Assembly (NCBI GenBank): GCA_964425855.1
Contig: CAYROE010000004.1
Coordinates: 1-45,578, forward strand
DNA: 45,578 nucleotides
DNA from: S143-63 sp964425855
GTDB lineage: Archaea > Thermoproteota > Thermoprotei_A > Sulfolobales > Acidilobaceae
Direction of reading: 5' to 3'
Within the stretch, counting starts at the first letter, position 1, and every line of letters begins with the position of its first letter. Shown here in pieces: positions 15,653-24,166 of this stretch. A program made the translations under genes and the position numbers. The notes under the pieces are model-generated. The model saw only the letters and a program-made list of their open reading frames with translations. It had not been told where the DNA came from and made no database searches.

Positions 15653-15720
15653 GCGTATAAGATTATCCGAGACAAGTCTAAAAAAACAATAACATAATAA
15701 GGATCTGTAGGAGAGAAAGA

Positions 15721-17583
15721 TTATGCTTTGATTTCTTCTTTCTTAGCAGGGGCGACCTCGGGCTTAGCGTGTCTAGCCATCTCTCTTAATATTGAGTTCT
15801 TTGACACTATTCCTACTAGTTTTCCTTCTTCGTCGACGACAGGTAGACCGTCTACGTTTTCTTCCTTGAAGGCCTGTATTGCTTCTATTATCGTGTCTTC
15901 AGGGGAGAGAGTCTTCTTTACTTGAACCATGGCGTCAGATGCCATTAGGGGCATTACTTTTACGAATCTTGCCATTTTTCTCCCGGCCCTGACGAGTCTT
16001 CTAACCCATATGAGTCGTCTGCTCTTTCTTGATAGCAGACTGTCTTCTAAGGCTACGAATGGTAGCCTGTTTGCTGATACTATTCCGTAGACAATGTTTC
16101 CTTCTGCTACTACTACTGCGTCGAGTAGTAGTGTCTGCATCTTGTTAATTACATGTGCTAGGCTGTGATGTGGGTGTACTGTGGAGAATCTCCTTGGGAC
16201 TACTAGGTCTCTGACTCTTATGTCTCCTATGTGGTGTTTGGCGTATGCCTCTATTAGGTCGTCCTTGGTTATGAATCCAACCGTGTTTCCTTCCTCGTCT
16301 TCCACTATTGCTACCTCAGCATTATTTGATAGAAGTTTGAACGCTACGTTTTCAAGAGGTTCGTTTGTCTTTACTCGTGGTATGACCTTGTTCATTACAT
16401 AGTCGATGAAGAACTTGTCGTAGACTCTTCTCCTCCATATTGGTCCCTTTAACGCTATTGCCTTCAGCATATTCCATTTTGTTACGACTCCCACAATCCG
16501 CCCCGCTTCATCCAGTACCAGTAGATAGTCTGTCTTCCTCCTCAGCATTTCTTTTCTAGCATGCTCTACGGTATCATTGATTGTTATAGCGGGGAGCTCT
16601 TCCCTCATAGCGTCTTTAGCAGTTACTCCTAGGGCTTCGTAGGGTAGCTCCTTGGGCCGTTCTACGACTTCTGTTATAAGCGACTGCTCTGAGTGATAGA
16701 CTGTCCTCTCCTCTGCTTCGACGATCTTTGGCATTGGCAGTGGTTTTACAGCTATTCTGCCTGGTTTTGCTCCCTTCATGTAGACCTTTACTACATCTAG
16801 TTGTGTCAGTATTCCTACTAGTTTTCCTTCTTCGTCGACGACGGGTAGTATAGAGAAGTCGTTCTCAACCATTATTCTAGCAGCCTGCTCTATAGGGGTG
16901 TCTGGTGTGGCTACGACTGCTCCCCGTGTCATTATACGTCTTACTTTAGCAGGCGTTGTGATCTTTCCAGCACTTATCTCTCTATGGAATCTCCATCTTC
17001 CCTTTCTTATGAGGTCGAATGGGGTTATCACACCTATAGGTACTGGTTCCTCCTTGCTTCTTACAACTACTAGACCTGGCAGTCCTCTGAACACGAACCT
17101 GCTCCATACTCTGTTTATTTTCTCGTCTGGTGTTACGATATAATTCTCTAGTTTTCCTGTTGTCATTGCTTCGCCGACAGTTTCTGCGAGTGGTCTCAGG
17201 CCCCGATCCATAAATGCCTTGATGATGTCCCTTAGAGATACTACTCCCACGAGTATGTCGTTTTCATCGACGACAGGCGCCGAGTCAGTATTGAATTCTT
17301 CTAGTATTTCTACTACCTCGTCGAGGTTCTGATCGAGGCGTAACACTGGATGGCTACGTGCGACATCTATAACTCGTAGATTTGACTTTGTACTTGTAGG
17401 TATTATTGCCTCGATACGGGTGAGGAATCCCTCGAGCTTGTTTGTTTTCTCGTCTTTGACTATGGGTAGTATTCTCTCTTCTGTATTTCTGAATAGTGCT
17501 CTTGCTGTTGTTAGTGGTGTTCTTGGAAGTAGTTTTGCCTGTGGCTCTCTTAGTACTTCCCAGATCTTCACTCCTCTCCTCAC
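15721..17583 (-). CDS. Protein with eight CBS motifs (four Bateman modules)
   Basis: 620 residues made almost entirely of CBS motifs, at roughly residues 12-62, 70-125, 135-190, 210-270, 328-382, 395-450, 455-505 and 555-605. Most contain the recurring VVDExxxLVGxVx(2)xD/N(I/L) core. CBS pairs bind adenosyl ligands (AMP, ATP, SAM) and act as energy or metabolite sensors. No catalytic domain or membrane helix is visible. Linkers between modules are basic, for example SRKSRRLIWVRRLVRAGRK before the last motif, which may contact nucleic acid. The start is GTG at 17583; a second GTG four codons later has a GGAGAGGA upstream and is equally possible. Most archaeal CBS-only proteins have two or four motifs, so eight is a high number. 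Confidence 0.92.
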   Translation of the reverse strand: MRRGVKIWEVLREPQAKLLPRTPLTTARALFRNTEERILPIVKDEKTNKLEGFLTRIEAIIPTSTKSNLRVIDVARSHPVLRLDQNLDEVVEILEEFNTDSAPVVDENDILVGVVSLRDIIKAFMDRGLRPLAETVGEAMTTGKLENYIVTPDEKINRVWSRFVFRGLPGLVVVRSKEEPVPIGVITPFDLIRKGRWRFHREISAGKITTPAKVRRIMTRGAVVATPDTPIEQAARIMVENDFSILPVVDEEGKLVGILTQLDVVKVYMKGAKPGRIAVKPLPMPKIVEAEERTVYHSEQSLITEVVERPKELPYEALGVTAKDAMREELPAITINDTVEHARKEMLRRKTDYLLVLDEAGRIVGVVTKWNMLKAIALKGPIWRRRVYDKFFIDYVMNKVIPRVKTNEPLENVAFKLLSNNAEVAIVEDEEGNTVGFITKDDLIEAYAKHHIGDIRVRDLVVPRRFSTVHPHHSLAHVINKMQTLLLDAVVVAEGNIVYGIVSANRLPFVALEDSLLSRKSRRLIWVRRLVRAGRKMARFVKVMPLMASDAMVQVKKTLSPEDTIIEAIQAFKEENVDGLPVVDEEGKLVGIVSKNSILREMARHAKPEVAPAKKEEIKA

Positions 17584-17613
17584 CTTAACCTAATTATAAC
17601 AATACTGACTAAT

Positions 17614-17637
17614 AACCTCTCTCTAAGAAGAGAGGTT
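17614..17637. repeat. Hairpin-forming inverted repeat upstream of the CBS gene
   Basis: AACCTCTCT and AGAGAGGTT, 9-bp arms with a 6-nt loop, 31 nt upstream of the CBS start and just before TATA-like sequences for the plus-strand gene (17643-17670). It may be an operator. The rest of 17584-17808 holds no convincing gene; a 17-codon GTG ORF at 17701-17754 with GGGAGG upstream is probably chance. Confidence 0.4.
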
Positions 17638-17808
17638 GAAAGGGTATAAAGGGGCGGGCCATAAAATATACATAAGATAGAGGAGCCCCTGGGAGGGCCC
17701 GTGTCAGAAACCGTAAGGCGACAAGCATCAATACGATGTATAGTCGAGGAATAGAGTAAGGACAACGCCACTACAGAAACATGGCAACGATATGTGAGGG
17801 TGGAGAGA

Positions 17809-18108
17809 ATGGCAAGCAAAATAGTTAAAGGCGTCGATCAAGCGCCAAAATGCCCGATATGTAAGGTTCCAATGATGTATCTAATGGAAAAAGAAAAGAA
17901 AAGTAGCGGAGAGATACGGATCACTAGATTCTATAGATGCCCAGTGTGTGGAACTAAGATAATAGATGAGAGACTACTATTAAAGCCAGTTAACGGAAGC
18001 ATAGTCGTATACTCACTATCCAACGGAGAGAAGCAAATAATCTACTCTAGACCTAGGCCGGTGATTAAGAGAGGTAGGAGATCACCAAGGGCTAGGACAA
18101 GGAAATAG
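17809..18108 (+). CDS. Small zinc-ribbon protein
   Basis: 99 residues from ATG 17809, which is preceded by GAGGGTG at a good distance (GTG 17794 is the longer alternative). Two knuckles, CPICKVPM and CPVCGTKI, frame a ribbon of about 45 residues. The C-terminus is very basic (RPRPVIKRGRRSPRARTRK), suggesting RNA or DNA contact. Likely a single-copy crenarchaeal family of unknown role. Transcription may start from TATA-like sequences at 17643-17670, which would give a long leader. A T-rich stretch follows the stop (18120 onward). Confidence 0.75.
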   Translation: MASKIVKGVDQAPKCPICKVPMMYLMEKEKKSSGEIRITRFYRCPVCGTKIIDERLLLKPVNGSIVVYSLSNGEKQIIYSRPRPVIKRGRRSPRARTRK

Positions 18109-18233
18109 AGAACAACACAGTTTTTCCCCTATTTATCGATCCAGACTCATTCTATTCTAATAGTTTATAAGCCTCCATGTAGAAACCCATATTTCAAGAC
18201 GGTGCTCTGAGCTAGTTGTGGGAGGATGAAGAC

Positions 18234-18830
18234 TTGGGGTTCTTCGAAGACTTCAAGAAAGTCATCAGAATATACCCAGATGTAAAGGGAGTTGCTAGAA
18301 GAATGTTTGTAACCAATAGCCTTGACGGGATAGTCGCAGGCATAGGAGTAGATATAGGAGGCTTCTCCCATAATGCTGATCCACTTCTTCTCGCTTCAAG
18401 CATTATAGGCGGAACAGTAGCTATGGGAGTCATAAGCGGTATCCTAGGCGTCTATCTATCAGAGAGAGCAGAGAGAATAAAGGAGGTCAAGGATCTAGAA
18501 AGAAAGGTTGCTTCATCTCTTAAAGACAGCATATATTGGAAGGCAGTAAAGATTCTACCAATATATGTAGCCCTATGGAGCGGCATAGGAATAGTGCTAT
18601 TCCCCTTCCTGATCGCGCTTCCCTACCTCTTGTCTGCATGGGGCATCCTACCACTATACACGGCGTATCTTTTATCGATAAGCATAGGCCTAGGACTAAT
18701 GGGTATCCTAGGATATTACCTCGGACGTATAAGCAAAGAAAACATTGGCATAGCAGTTGCAAGAGTATTGGCTATGGGTATAGCTGCAATAATAATAGTT
18801 AAACTATTAAGACTAACCCTTGGAGTTTAG
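18234..18830 (+). CDS. VIT1/CCC1-family membrane transporter (putative Fe/Mn)
   Basis: About 198 residues with an N-terminal amphipathic part and five predicted membrane helices. RRMFVTNSLDGIVAGIGVDI matches the first helix of the VIT1/CCC1 family; the family's plant and yeast members move iron or manganese into vacuoles. A cytoplasmic charged loop (SERAERIKEVKDLERKV) corresponds to the metal-binding hinge. I chose TTG 18234 because GGGAGG lies 8 nt upstream; TTG 18216 adds six residues. TATA-like GTTTATAA is at 18163-18170. The 3' end overlaps the M20 gene by 18 bp, tail to tail. Confidence 0.75.
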   Translation: MGFFEDFKKVIRIYPDVKGVARRMFVTNSLDGIVAGIGVDIGGFSHNADPLLLASSIIGGTVAMGVISGILGVYLSERAERIKEVKDLERKVASSLKDSIYWKAVKILPIYVALWSGIGIVLFPFLIALPYLLSAWGILPLYTAYLLSISIGLGLMGILGYYLGRISKENIGIAVARVLAMGIAAIIIVKLLRLTLGV

Positions 18831-20063
18831 TTTGCTCAGCTCCAAGGGCAACATTCCAAATATTCCTATTAGTTTTTTGAATTCGTCTAGATCTATGTAT
18901 TCGTCAGGAGCGTGAGCAGTGGTTCCAGTAGGGCCATAGGATAATGCTTTGGATCCCTTCAACGTATAGTAGCGTAAGTCGAGTCCTCCGGGGCATACCT
19001 CGGGTTCCTCTATAATAACATCGTTTTTCTTACCAGACTCTTTGAGGGCCACGTAGAGTTCTCCTGGATCATTAATTGCCGGCTCCATAGAGGTCTCATA
19101 GCTTACCTCATAGTTTTCTATGCCTAGCTCAACAGAGACCCATCTCAGCAACGCCTCAAGTTCTCCACGAGTACTTTCAACGTCTTCCTCAGGTATTAGT
19201 CTTCTATCTATAGTGAATTCAAAGAGCCCCGGTACCTGATTCGTTTTACCATCTACTACTCGGGCTACTCCGCCAATCATTACAGTTGGATACGAGGCTT
19301 CAGGAGGCGTTATCTTATACTTGGTTCTTCTCGTGGAGAGTATAGTCGTATATCTTGAATGGAGTTCGAGCGCAAATCTCGAGGCGAGAAGGAACGCGTT
19401 TTTACCATGCCAGGGGGTACTGGCATGCGCGTTTTTCCCATGTACTCTTATCTTTGCCCATAGTGCTCCTTTATGCCCGTGCCAGGGAGTCTTCAAGCCG
19501 CTAGGCTCCGGTATGATAACGTATTCTGGTGCTTTCTCAAGTATTTTTTCCACTAGGTAACCTGTTCCACATTCTCCGCCTATTTCCTCGTCTGGGACAA
19601 AGGCTAGTTGAAGGACTAAATTATCCGGGTAGCCATTGTAGTCTTTTAAGACCTTTAAGCCAGCGAGAACGGCTGCGATTCCTCCTTTCATGTCTATGGC
19701 TCCTCTGCCATAGAGCTTGTTATCCTTTACAAGGGGCTTGAAGGGTTCAGTTATTGTCCATCCTATTCCTCCCGGGACTACGTCGTAGTGGCCGTTAAAG
19801 TGGAGGGTGGATCCATTGGAGCCGTATGTTGCTAGTACAATATATCTTGGATTACTGCTTGCATGTTTACAGTTCTGCTCTTGATAGTCCTTATCTACTT
19901 TTATTATTTGTGTATCGAATCCCAAGCTTTCTGTTACGTGTGCGAGTAGCTCTGTTATTTCTTCGTAGTGGTCTCCTTGAGGCGAGACAGAAGGTATCTT
20001 TATTAGTTCTGAGAGTAGGTCGAGTCCCCAGTTATACGCGTTTTCTAGAATATCCTTGTCCAA
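18813..20063 (-). CDS. M20-family zinc metallopeptidase (ArgE/DapE/ACY1 type)
   Basis: 416 residues; hydrolyses an amide bond in an N-acylated amino acid or small peptide using two zinc ions. Metal and catalytic residues are seen in LHFNGHYDVVPG (His and catalytic Asp), GAIDMKGG (bridging Asp), PDEEIGGECGTG (catalytic Glu and ligand) and IPEPSG. The dimerisation domain occupies about residues 195-305. The start is TTG 20063 with GGGGAT upstream. The exact substrate cannot be told from sequence; in crenarchaea members are annotated as succinyl-diaminopimelate desuccinylase or acetylornithine deacetylase without proof. The neighbours do not decide it. Confidence 0.9.
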   Translation of the reverse strand: MDKDILENAYNWGLDLLSELIKIPSVSPQGDHYEEITELLAHVTESLGFDTQIIKVDKDYQEQNCKHASSNPRYIVLATYGSNGSTLHFNGHYDVVPGGIGWTITEPFKPLVKDNKLYGRGAIDMKGGIAAVLAGLKVLKDYNGYPDNLVLQLAFVPDEEIGGECGTGYLVEKILEKAPEYVIIPEPSGLKTPWHGHKGALWAKIRVHGKNAHASTPWHGKNAFLLASRFALELHSRYTTILSTRRTKYKITPPEASYPTVMIGGVARVVDGKTNQVPGLFEFTIDRRLIPEEDVESTRGELEALLRWVSVELGIENYEVSYETSMEPAINDPGELYVALKESGKKNDVIIEEPEVCPGGLDLRYYTLKGSKALSYGPTGTTAHAPDEYIDLDEFKKLIGIFGMLPLELSKLNSKG

Positions 20064-20231
20064 GCATTATCCCCAACACGTTGAGTGTATCAGAGACCTA
20101 ATTATTACTTGAGTATAAGAGGTTATAGATCGTGATGTTCGAAGAGGATCATTTAATATTATTCCTATTATTTCTAGTTGATAAAGACAACTATTCTTAT
20201 AGGGCCCTCGCTAATTGTATCCCCCGGGCAG

Positions 20232-20248
20232 ATGCCCCCCGGGGGCAT
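20232..20248. repeat. G+C-rich palindrome downstream of the decarboxylase gene
   Basis: ATGCCCCC-C-GGGGGCAT, perfect 8-bp arms with one central base, 4 nt after the stop codon of the minus-strand gene. A related CCCCCCGGGTGCAT occurs at 20702-20715 on the far side of the same gene and CCCCCGGG at 20221-20228. It could be a terminator or a protein-binding site. Confidence 0.45.
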
Positions 20249-20251
20249 ATC

Positions 20252-20635
20252 CTATTCCAGACTCCTATCTGCTACTTTTGACTCTATCCTGATAGGCTTC
20301 AAATAGTCAACTATTATCTTGAATGTTTTCTCGGGATCTGTATGCGATCCACAGCTATAGACGTCTAGTGTGGCGAAGTCATATTCGGGCCATGTGTGGA
20401 TCGTTATGTGGCTCTCTAGGATTATTGCGACTAGGCTGAATCCTTCTCCTATTTTCCAGGTCTTTATATCCAGTATTGTCATGTTTCCTTCTTCAGCGGC
20501 TTTTCTGACTATGTCTTCTAGCAGTTCTGGGTTACGGAGGGCTTCGTGGTTGCGGCACCCTATAAGGTTTCCATAGACGTGTTTTCCATAGACCTTATAG
20601 GATTCCAGGCTCCTCTGTTCTAATCTGAAGCTCAT
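20252..20635 (-). CDS. Pyruvoyl-dependent decarboxylase: arginine decarboxylase (ArgDC) or AdoMet decarboxylase proenzyme
   Basis: 127 residues from ATG 20635, which has GGGGGGTGA 5 nt upstream (GTG 20644 overlaps that site). Self-cleavage is expected between Glu74 and Ser75 in LESHITIHTWPEY, making the pyruvoyl cofactor from Ser75. DVYSCGSHTDPEKTF supplies the catalytic Cys region. Both crenarchaeal AdoMetDC (spermidine synthesis) and ArgDC (agmatine from arginine) have this fold and motif. The N-terminal VYGKHVYGNLIGC and the ending ADRSLE resemble, from memory, the ArgDC group, which I favour. ArgDC would supply agmatine for polyamines and for TiaS in this window. It shares a bidirectional promoter with the next gene. 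Confidence 0.9.
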   Translation of the reverse strand: MSFRLEQRSLESYKVYGKHVYGNLIGCRNHEALRNPELLEDIVRKAAEEGNMTILDIKTWKIGEGFSLVAIILESHITIHTWPEYDFATLDVYSCGSHTDPEKTFKIIVDYLKPIRIESKVADRSLE

Positions 20636-20683
20636 AGTGTTCACCCCCCTTTTATACCCCGCAACTGTAAGTATTGTATTGGA

Positions 20684-20694
20684 TTTAGTTAAAA
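20684..20694. promoter_or_regulatory. Bidirectional TATA element, decarboxylase / phosphorylase-like gene
   Basis: TTTAGTTAAAA on plus is centred about 25 nt before ATG 20713, predicting a leaderless mRNA. The complementary TTTTAACTAAA gives the minus-strand decarboxylase a leader of about 28 nt that includes GGGGGGTGA. Confidence 0.5.
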
Positions 20695-20712
20695 GTTTGA
20701 CCCCCCGGGTGC

Positions 20713-21495
20713 ATGGGTTTGGAAACGATAGGTGTTGGCGCAGTTACGGGGCTCTACGGGGTCTCTAAGATAAGTAATGCTATCCTAATAGACTCCGTCG
20801 AAGTATTTAATAATATCAAGAGGGGAATCGAGAAGATTATTAGTGAAAGAGAGGGAATTACCGGGTTCAGGGCAATAGCGGGCAGACAGTCAGACGTCGA
20901 TCTTATCGTCGTACAGATACCTCCATATCCTCAAGCAGTAGCTGAAGCAGTATCCGAACTCTATATGTTTGGCGTAAGGAACGTGATTATGATCAGTAAA
21001 GGTTACAGGCTCTCGAAGAAGGTTCCTATATCATCTGTCCTCGTGGCTAACGGGGCGATCGGTCGAGATACGCTGAGCAAGAAGATCTCGGGTGAAGGAC
21101 TTCCACTGCTCGCTTCTCAGAGAATGGCTTCAGGGTTCAAGAGTCTAGTAGAGATAAGGTTTTCCGATTTCAAATGGATATACGGTTTCACAGTATCAGT
21201 TCCAAGTCCTCGAATACGGTGGATAGCGGGCGAGTTAAAGGATCTTCTAGGTAAGCGAGGAGTTTATGCTGTTGACTCGATGACCGCTACATTGTATGCT
21301 CTTCAATATGAGTTCCAGAAGCTTGAGGCACTCTCCCTTCTCACATTGTCGAGAGCATATACTCATCCTGTTACAAGTATTATGCCTTCCTTCGACGAAC
21401 TTGCAAGTCTCAGGGAGAAAGAAGTAAGATTAGAGTCAGTTCTTTATATGGCCGCTGTAGAACTGTTCAAACAGTTAGAGAGGAGGTCGTTATAG
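20713..21495 (+). CDS. Nucleoside-phosphorylase-like protein
   Basis: 260 residues with the pattern of the purine/uridine phosphorylase superfamily: the strand-loop RAIAGRQSDVDLIVVQIPPY, a middle LYMFGVRNVIMISKGYRLS, and GVYAVDSMTATLYALQYEFQKLEALSLL near residue 205, where the family has its (M)E-containing ribose site and DME motif. The phosphate-binding residues are not obviously conserved, so catalysis is unproven. It could be a nucleotide salvage enzyme or a divergent binding protein. ATG 20713 is probably leaderless. The next gene starts three bases after its stop. Confidence 0.6.
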   Translation: MGLETIGVGAVTGLYGVSKISNAILIDSVEVFNNIKRGIEKIISEREGITGFRAIAGRQSDVDLIVVQIPPYPQAVAEAVSELYMFGVRNVIMISKGYRLSKKVPISSVLVANGAIGRDTLSKKISGEGLPLLASQRMASGFKSLVEIRFSDFKWIYGFTVSVPSPRIRWIAGELKDLLGKRGVYAVDSMTATLYALQYEFQKLEALSLLTLSRAYTHPVTSIMPSFDELASLREKEVRLESVLYMAAVELFKQLERRSL

Positions 21496-21497
21496 GT

Positions 21498-21695
21498 ATG
21501 AGTAATGCTACTCTACGCCGTCTGCCTCGAGATATAATCGATGATATAATGGTAGAACTTGACCTACTAGAATCACAACTTGCCTTGGCTAGTAAAGACT
21601 TCAAGCATAAAGGCCAAATACTAAATATAGTATTGTACATAGAGAATATCCGTACTTTGCTTATAGAGCTTAAGCAGGTGACAGAGCAGGAATAA
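21498..21695 (+). CDS. Small hypothetical protein, 65 residues
   Basis: Almost wholly helical and amphipathic (IIDDIMVELDLLESQLALAS, ILNIVLYIENIRTLLIELKQ), as in a two-helix coiled hairpin. No family recognised. GGAGGT lies 12 nt before the ATG, inside the end of the upstream gene, so the pair is an operon. It may be an accessory subunit of the phosphorylase-like protein; that is inference from position only. Confidence 0.6.
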   Translation: MSNATLRRLPRDIIDDIMVELDLLESQLALASKDFKHKGQILNIVLYIENIRTLLIELKQVTEQE

Positions 21696-21743
21696 AAACC
21701 CTCTATATTATAAATTTATATTAGTATAATTATTATTTGAAGT

Positions 21744-23183
21744 CTATTCTTCTATTTTTTCCACGTAGAGTACTGGACCTTCCTTTCGTAGAACCTTTAC
21801 TTTACTTCCACGAGGCACGAATTCATTAGAGATAGCTTTCCAGTATTCGCCTTCTACTATTATGAATCCTGGTTTTCCAGGCTCTAAGTCATCGACTGTT
21901 TCGCCTATTTTTCCGGTGATGCTCCATACTATTGGTTGTCTCTTTCGTACCTCTAGGACCTTATATACAACATAGACAGTGAATACTCCCATTATAGCTC
22001 CTGTAATATAGAGTGATGCGAGGAGCGTGTTAGCATATCCTTGTGGAACCGCGAATCCTGCTCCTGCAGGCAGTAAGGCTATTCCGAGGACGAGCATAAC
22101 TATTCCAACTCCTCCTAGAACTCCGAAGCCCGGAGTATGCATTTCGATTACGACGAGTAATGCTCCTAGAGCTAGGAGCAGGATTGTTACCATGTTGATG
22201 TTATAGCCTGTTCCAGCCATTCCGAGTATAAGGAACAGTGCTCCTATAGTAGCGTATGCGAGATGACCCGATATTATACTGAATAATAGTATGAGCATTC
22301 CTAGGCTAAGGAGTATTCCAGACAATATAGGGTCTGATAGTGCATGGATAACTATGACTCTCGGCGGGGGAGGTATTTCTTCTACTGTGATAGCCCCATC
22401 TCCGTTAATAAACGCATATGTATAACCTGAAGGTAAGGCGACAACGAGATTATTTAATTTACTAATTAGATCAGTCGTGTCCGAGGCGACAATTTCGATT
22501 ACTCCCTTGTCAAGAGCCTCGTAAGCCCCGTAGTTATCATTATAGAGGACGAATCGTGCGAGTGCAGTGGAATTGCGTCCTTTCGTGGCCGCGTGTTCAC
22601 ATAGTAGCTTAATTAATGGATTGATTATCTTGGAATCGTTTATAGGCTGATAACTACCTGTTTGTGGATCGTAGGCTATTGGCTGCATTGATCCGATTAT
22701 CGTTCCTGGCTGCATAGCGGCGATATGCGTGGACATTAGTATTAGGGTTCCGGCGCTTTCTGCCCATTTGTCTACAACGTAGCCTATGACTGGTATCTTC
22801 GCGTCGTCGATTATAGTTACGATATTTGTTGCTGGATCCAAGTATCCGCCTGGAGTGTTTAGGAGTATTATTAGGGCGGCGTTGTTTTCTTCTGCGATTT
22901 GGATAGCGTACTTGACATATTCTTCCGTTGACGTATCTATGATGCCGGTTATCTCTATATAATAGTATTTTCCAGAGATGACTCTATCATATGTTGTGTT
23001 TGACGTTGTGCCTATTATTCCATACATTTTTTCTACTGAACCACAGTATTTTGCGCCTAGAGTATCATATGTTGGGGTAGTGTTTGTCTGTGAATACGAG
23101 GTTGTTGAGGAGACAAGGACTATGGATAGTGCTAGAATCATTATAGGTATTATTTTTTTGTGGTTCATTGGTTTTATCCTCAT
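21744..23183 (-). CDS. NfeD-family membrane-bound serine protease
   Basis: 479 residues. A signal peptide or first helix (IIPIMILALSIVLVSSTTSY) is followed by a ClpP-like protease domain with GG-Y loop LLNTPGGYLDPATN, the nucleophile in KWAESAGTLILM (Ser143) and a probable catalytic Lys at residue 185 (by position relative to P. horikoshii PH1510, recalled, not aligned). Then come about five membrane helices (residues 275-395) and a C-terminal OB-fold NfeD domain (TGKIGETVDDLEPGKPGFI). In P. horikoshii the equivalent protease cleaves the C-terminus of its partner stomatin. Here the stomatin gene lies just upstream in the same direction, 46 nt away, so the pair is conserved. Confidence 0.93.
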   Translation of the reverse strand: MRIKPMNHKKIIPIMILALSIVLVSSTTSYSQTNTTPTYDTLGAKYCGSVEKMYGIIGTTSNTTYDRVISGKYYYIEITGIIDTSTEEYVKYAIQIAEENNAALIILLNTPGGYLDPATNIVTIIDDAKIPVIGYVVDKWAESAGTLILMSTHIAAMQPGTIIGSMQPIAYDPQTGSYQPINDSKIINPLIKLLCEHAATKGRNSTALARFVLYNDNYGAYEALDKGVIEIVASDTTDLISKLNNLVVALPSGYTYAFINGDGAITVEEIPPPPRVIVIHALSDPILSGILLSLGMLILLFSIISGHLAYATIGALFLILGMAGTGYNINMVTILLLALGALLVVIEMHTPGFGVLGGVGIVMLVLGIALLPAGAGFAVPQGYANTLLASLYITGAIMGVFTVYVVYKVLEVRKRQPIVWSITGKIGETVDDLEPGKPGFIIVEGEYWKAISNEFVPRGSKVKVLRKEGPVLYVEKIEE

Positions 23184-23229
23184 AAATTATGTACCTCTCA
23201 CTGTATAGTCGATTTGTTGATTATAATGG

Positions 23230-24027
23230 TTATCCGTTGTTTGGTACTTGTTTGCTAGCGACAGCCTTTGAGAGTGCTACTATGTCGCCGGTACTGGGCG
23301 TATAGGCATGTGGGGCTATTACGATGAGATTCTTCTCCTTAGCTATCTCTACGAGTGTTTGAAGCTCTCTTAGTCTCATTGCAGATGGATACTTTTCGTA
23401 GAATGATGCTGCTTCAGCCATGATCTTTGCAGCCTGCCGCTCTCCCTCGGCTTCGATTATCCTTGCCCTCCTCCATCTCTCTGCTTCGGCTTGTTTGGCC
23501 ATGGCTCGTAGCATTGATTCGGGTAGCTTTACTTCCTTGATTGTTACGGCTGTAACTTTTATTCCCCAGGGGTCTGTGAGTGTGTCGAGTATTTCTTGTA
23601 AGCGTTTGTTTATCTCTTCTCTGTTAGTAAGTAGGTCGTCTAGTTCTACTTGTCCTATTATGTCTCTGAGGGTGGTTTGGGCGAGCATTATTACTCCATA
23701 ATGGTAGTTTTCTATCTTTGTCACGGCTTTTTCTGGATCGAATACTTTGTAGTATACTACTGCGTCGACTCCTACTGTGACGTTGTCTTTTGTAATGGTT
23801 CTCTGTTCTGGGACATCTGCAGTGACTATTCTTAGGTCTATTCGGACAAAGTTGTCTATAAAGGGGATAATGAAGAAGAGTCCTGGTCCCTTGGCTCCTA
23901 GGAGTCTTCCGAGTCGAAATATGACTGCCCTCTCATATTCCTTGACGACCTTTATACTCATTGAGAGAAGGGTGCCAACAATGAATAATGCAATGAGAGC
24001 TTCGATAAGTAGAGCGTCTTCCGGCAC
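23230..24027 (-). CDS. Stomatin-like SPFH-domain membrane protein
   Basis: 265 residues: an N-terminal helix (LIEALIALFIVGTLLSMSIKV), then the SPFH/PHB domain (KEYERAVIFRLGRLLGAKGPGLFFIIPF ... ITKDNVTVGVDAVVYYKV; read as two parts), and a helical stretch with AEAERWRRARIIEAEGERQA. The C-terminus (LIVIAPHAYTPSTGDIVALS) is the hydrophobic region that NfeD protease cuts in the Pyrococcus pair. Stomatins form membrane oligomers that organise proteins and lipids. GTG start at 24027 has GAGGTG upstream. Confidence 0.94.
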   Translation of the reverse strand: MPEDALLIEALIALFIVGTLLSMSIKVVKEYERAVIFRLGRLLGAKGPGLFFIIPFIDNFVRIDLRIVTADVPEQRTITKDNVTVGVDAVVYYKVFDPEKAVTKIENYHYGVIMLAQTTLRDIIGQVELDDLLTNREEINKRLQEILDTLTDPWGIKVTAVTIKEVKLPESMLRAMAKQAEAERWRRARIIEAEGERQAAKIMAEAASFYEKYPSAMRLRELQTLVEIAKEKNLIVIAPHAYTPSTGDIVALSKAVASKQVPNNG

Positions 24028-24166
24028 AACCTACACCTCTGAACCATATTATAATTGTTTATAAAGAGGGATCTTATTAATAGTGGTTTCTCGTAGAGGA
24101 CTATTTGAAGATCCGGACAGATAAATGATAATACTGGCTAGTGTAGGGCACGAGCGTGTTCTAGAG

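Noticed and set aside
15590..15660. RNase P RNA fragment on the plus strand (GGAGGAAAGTC)
   Set aside because: The rest of the RNA is absent, and a complete RNase P RNA lies at 43978-44307; its CR-I differs (GAGGAAACTCC).
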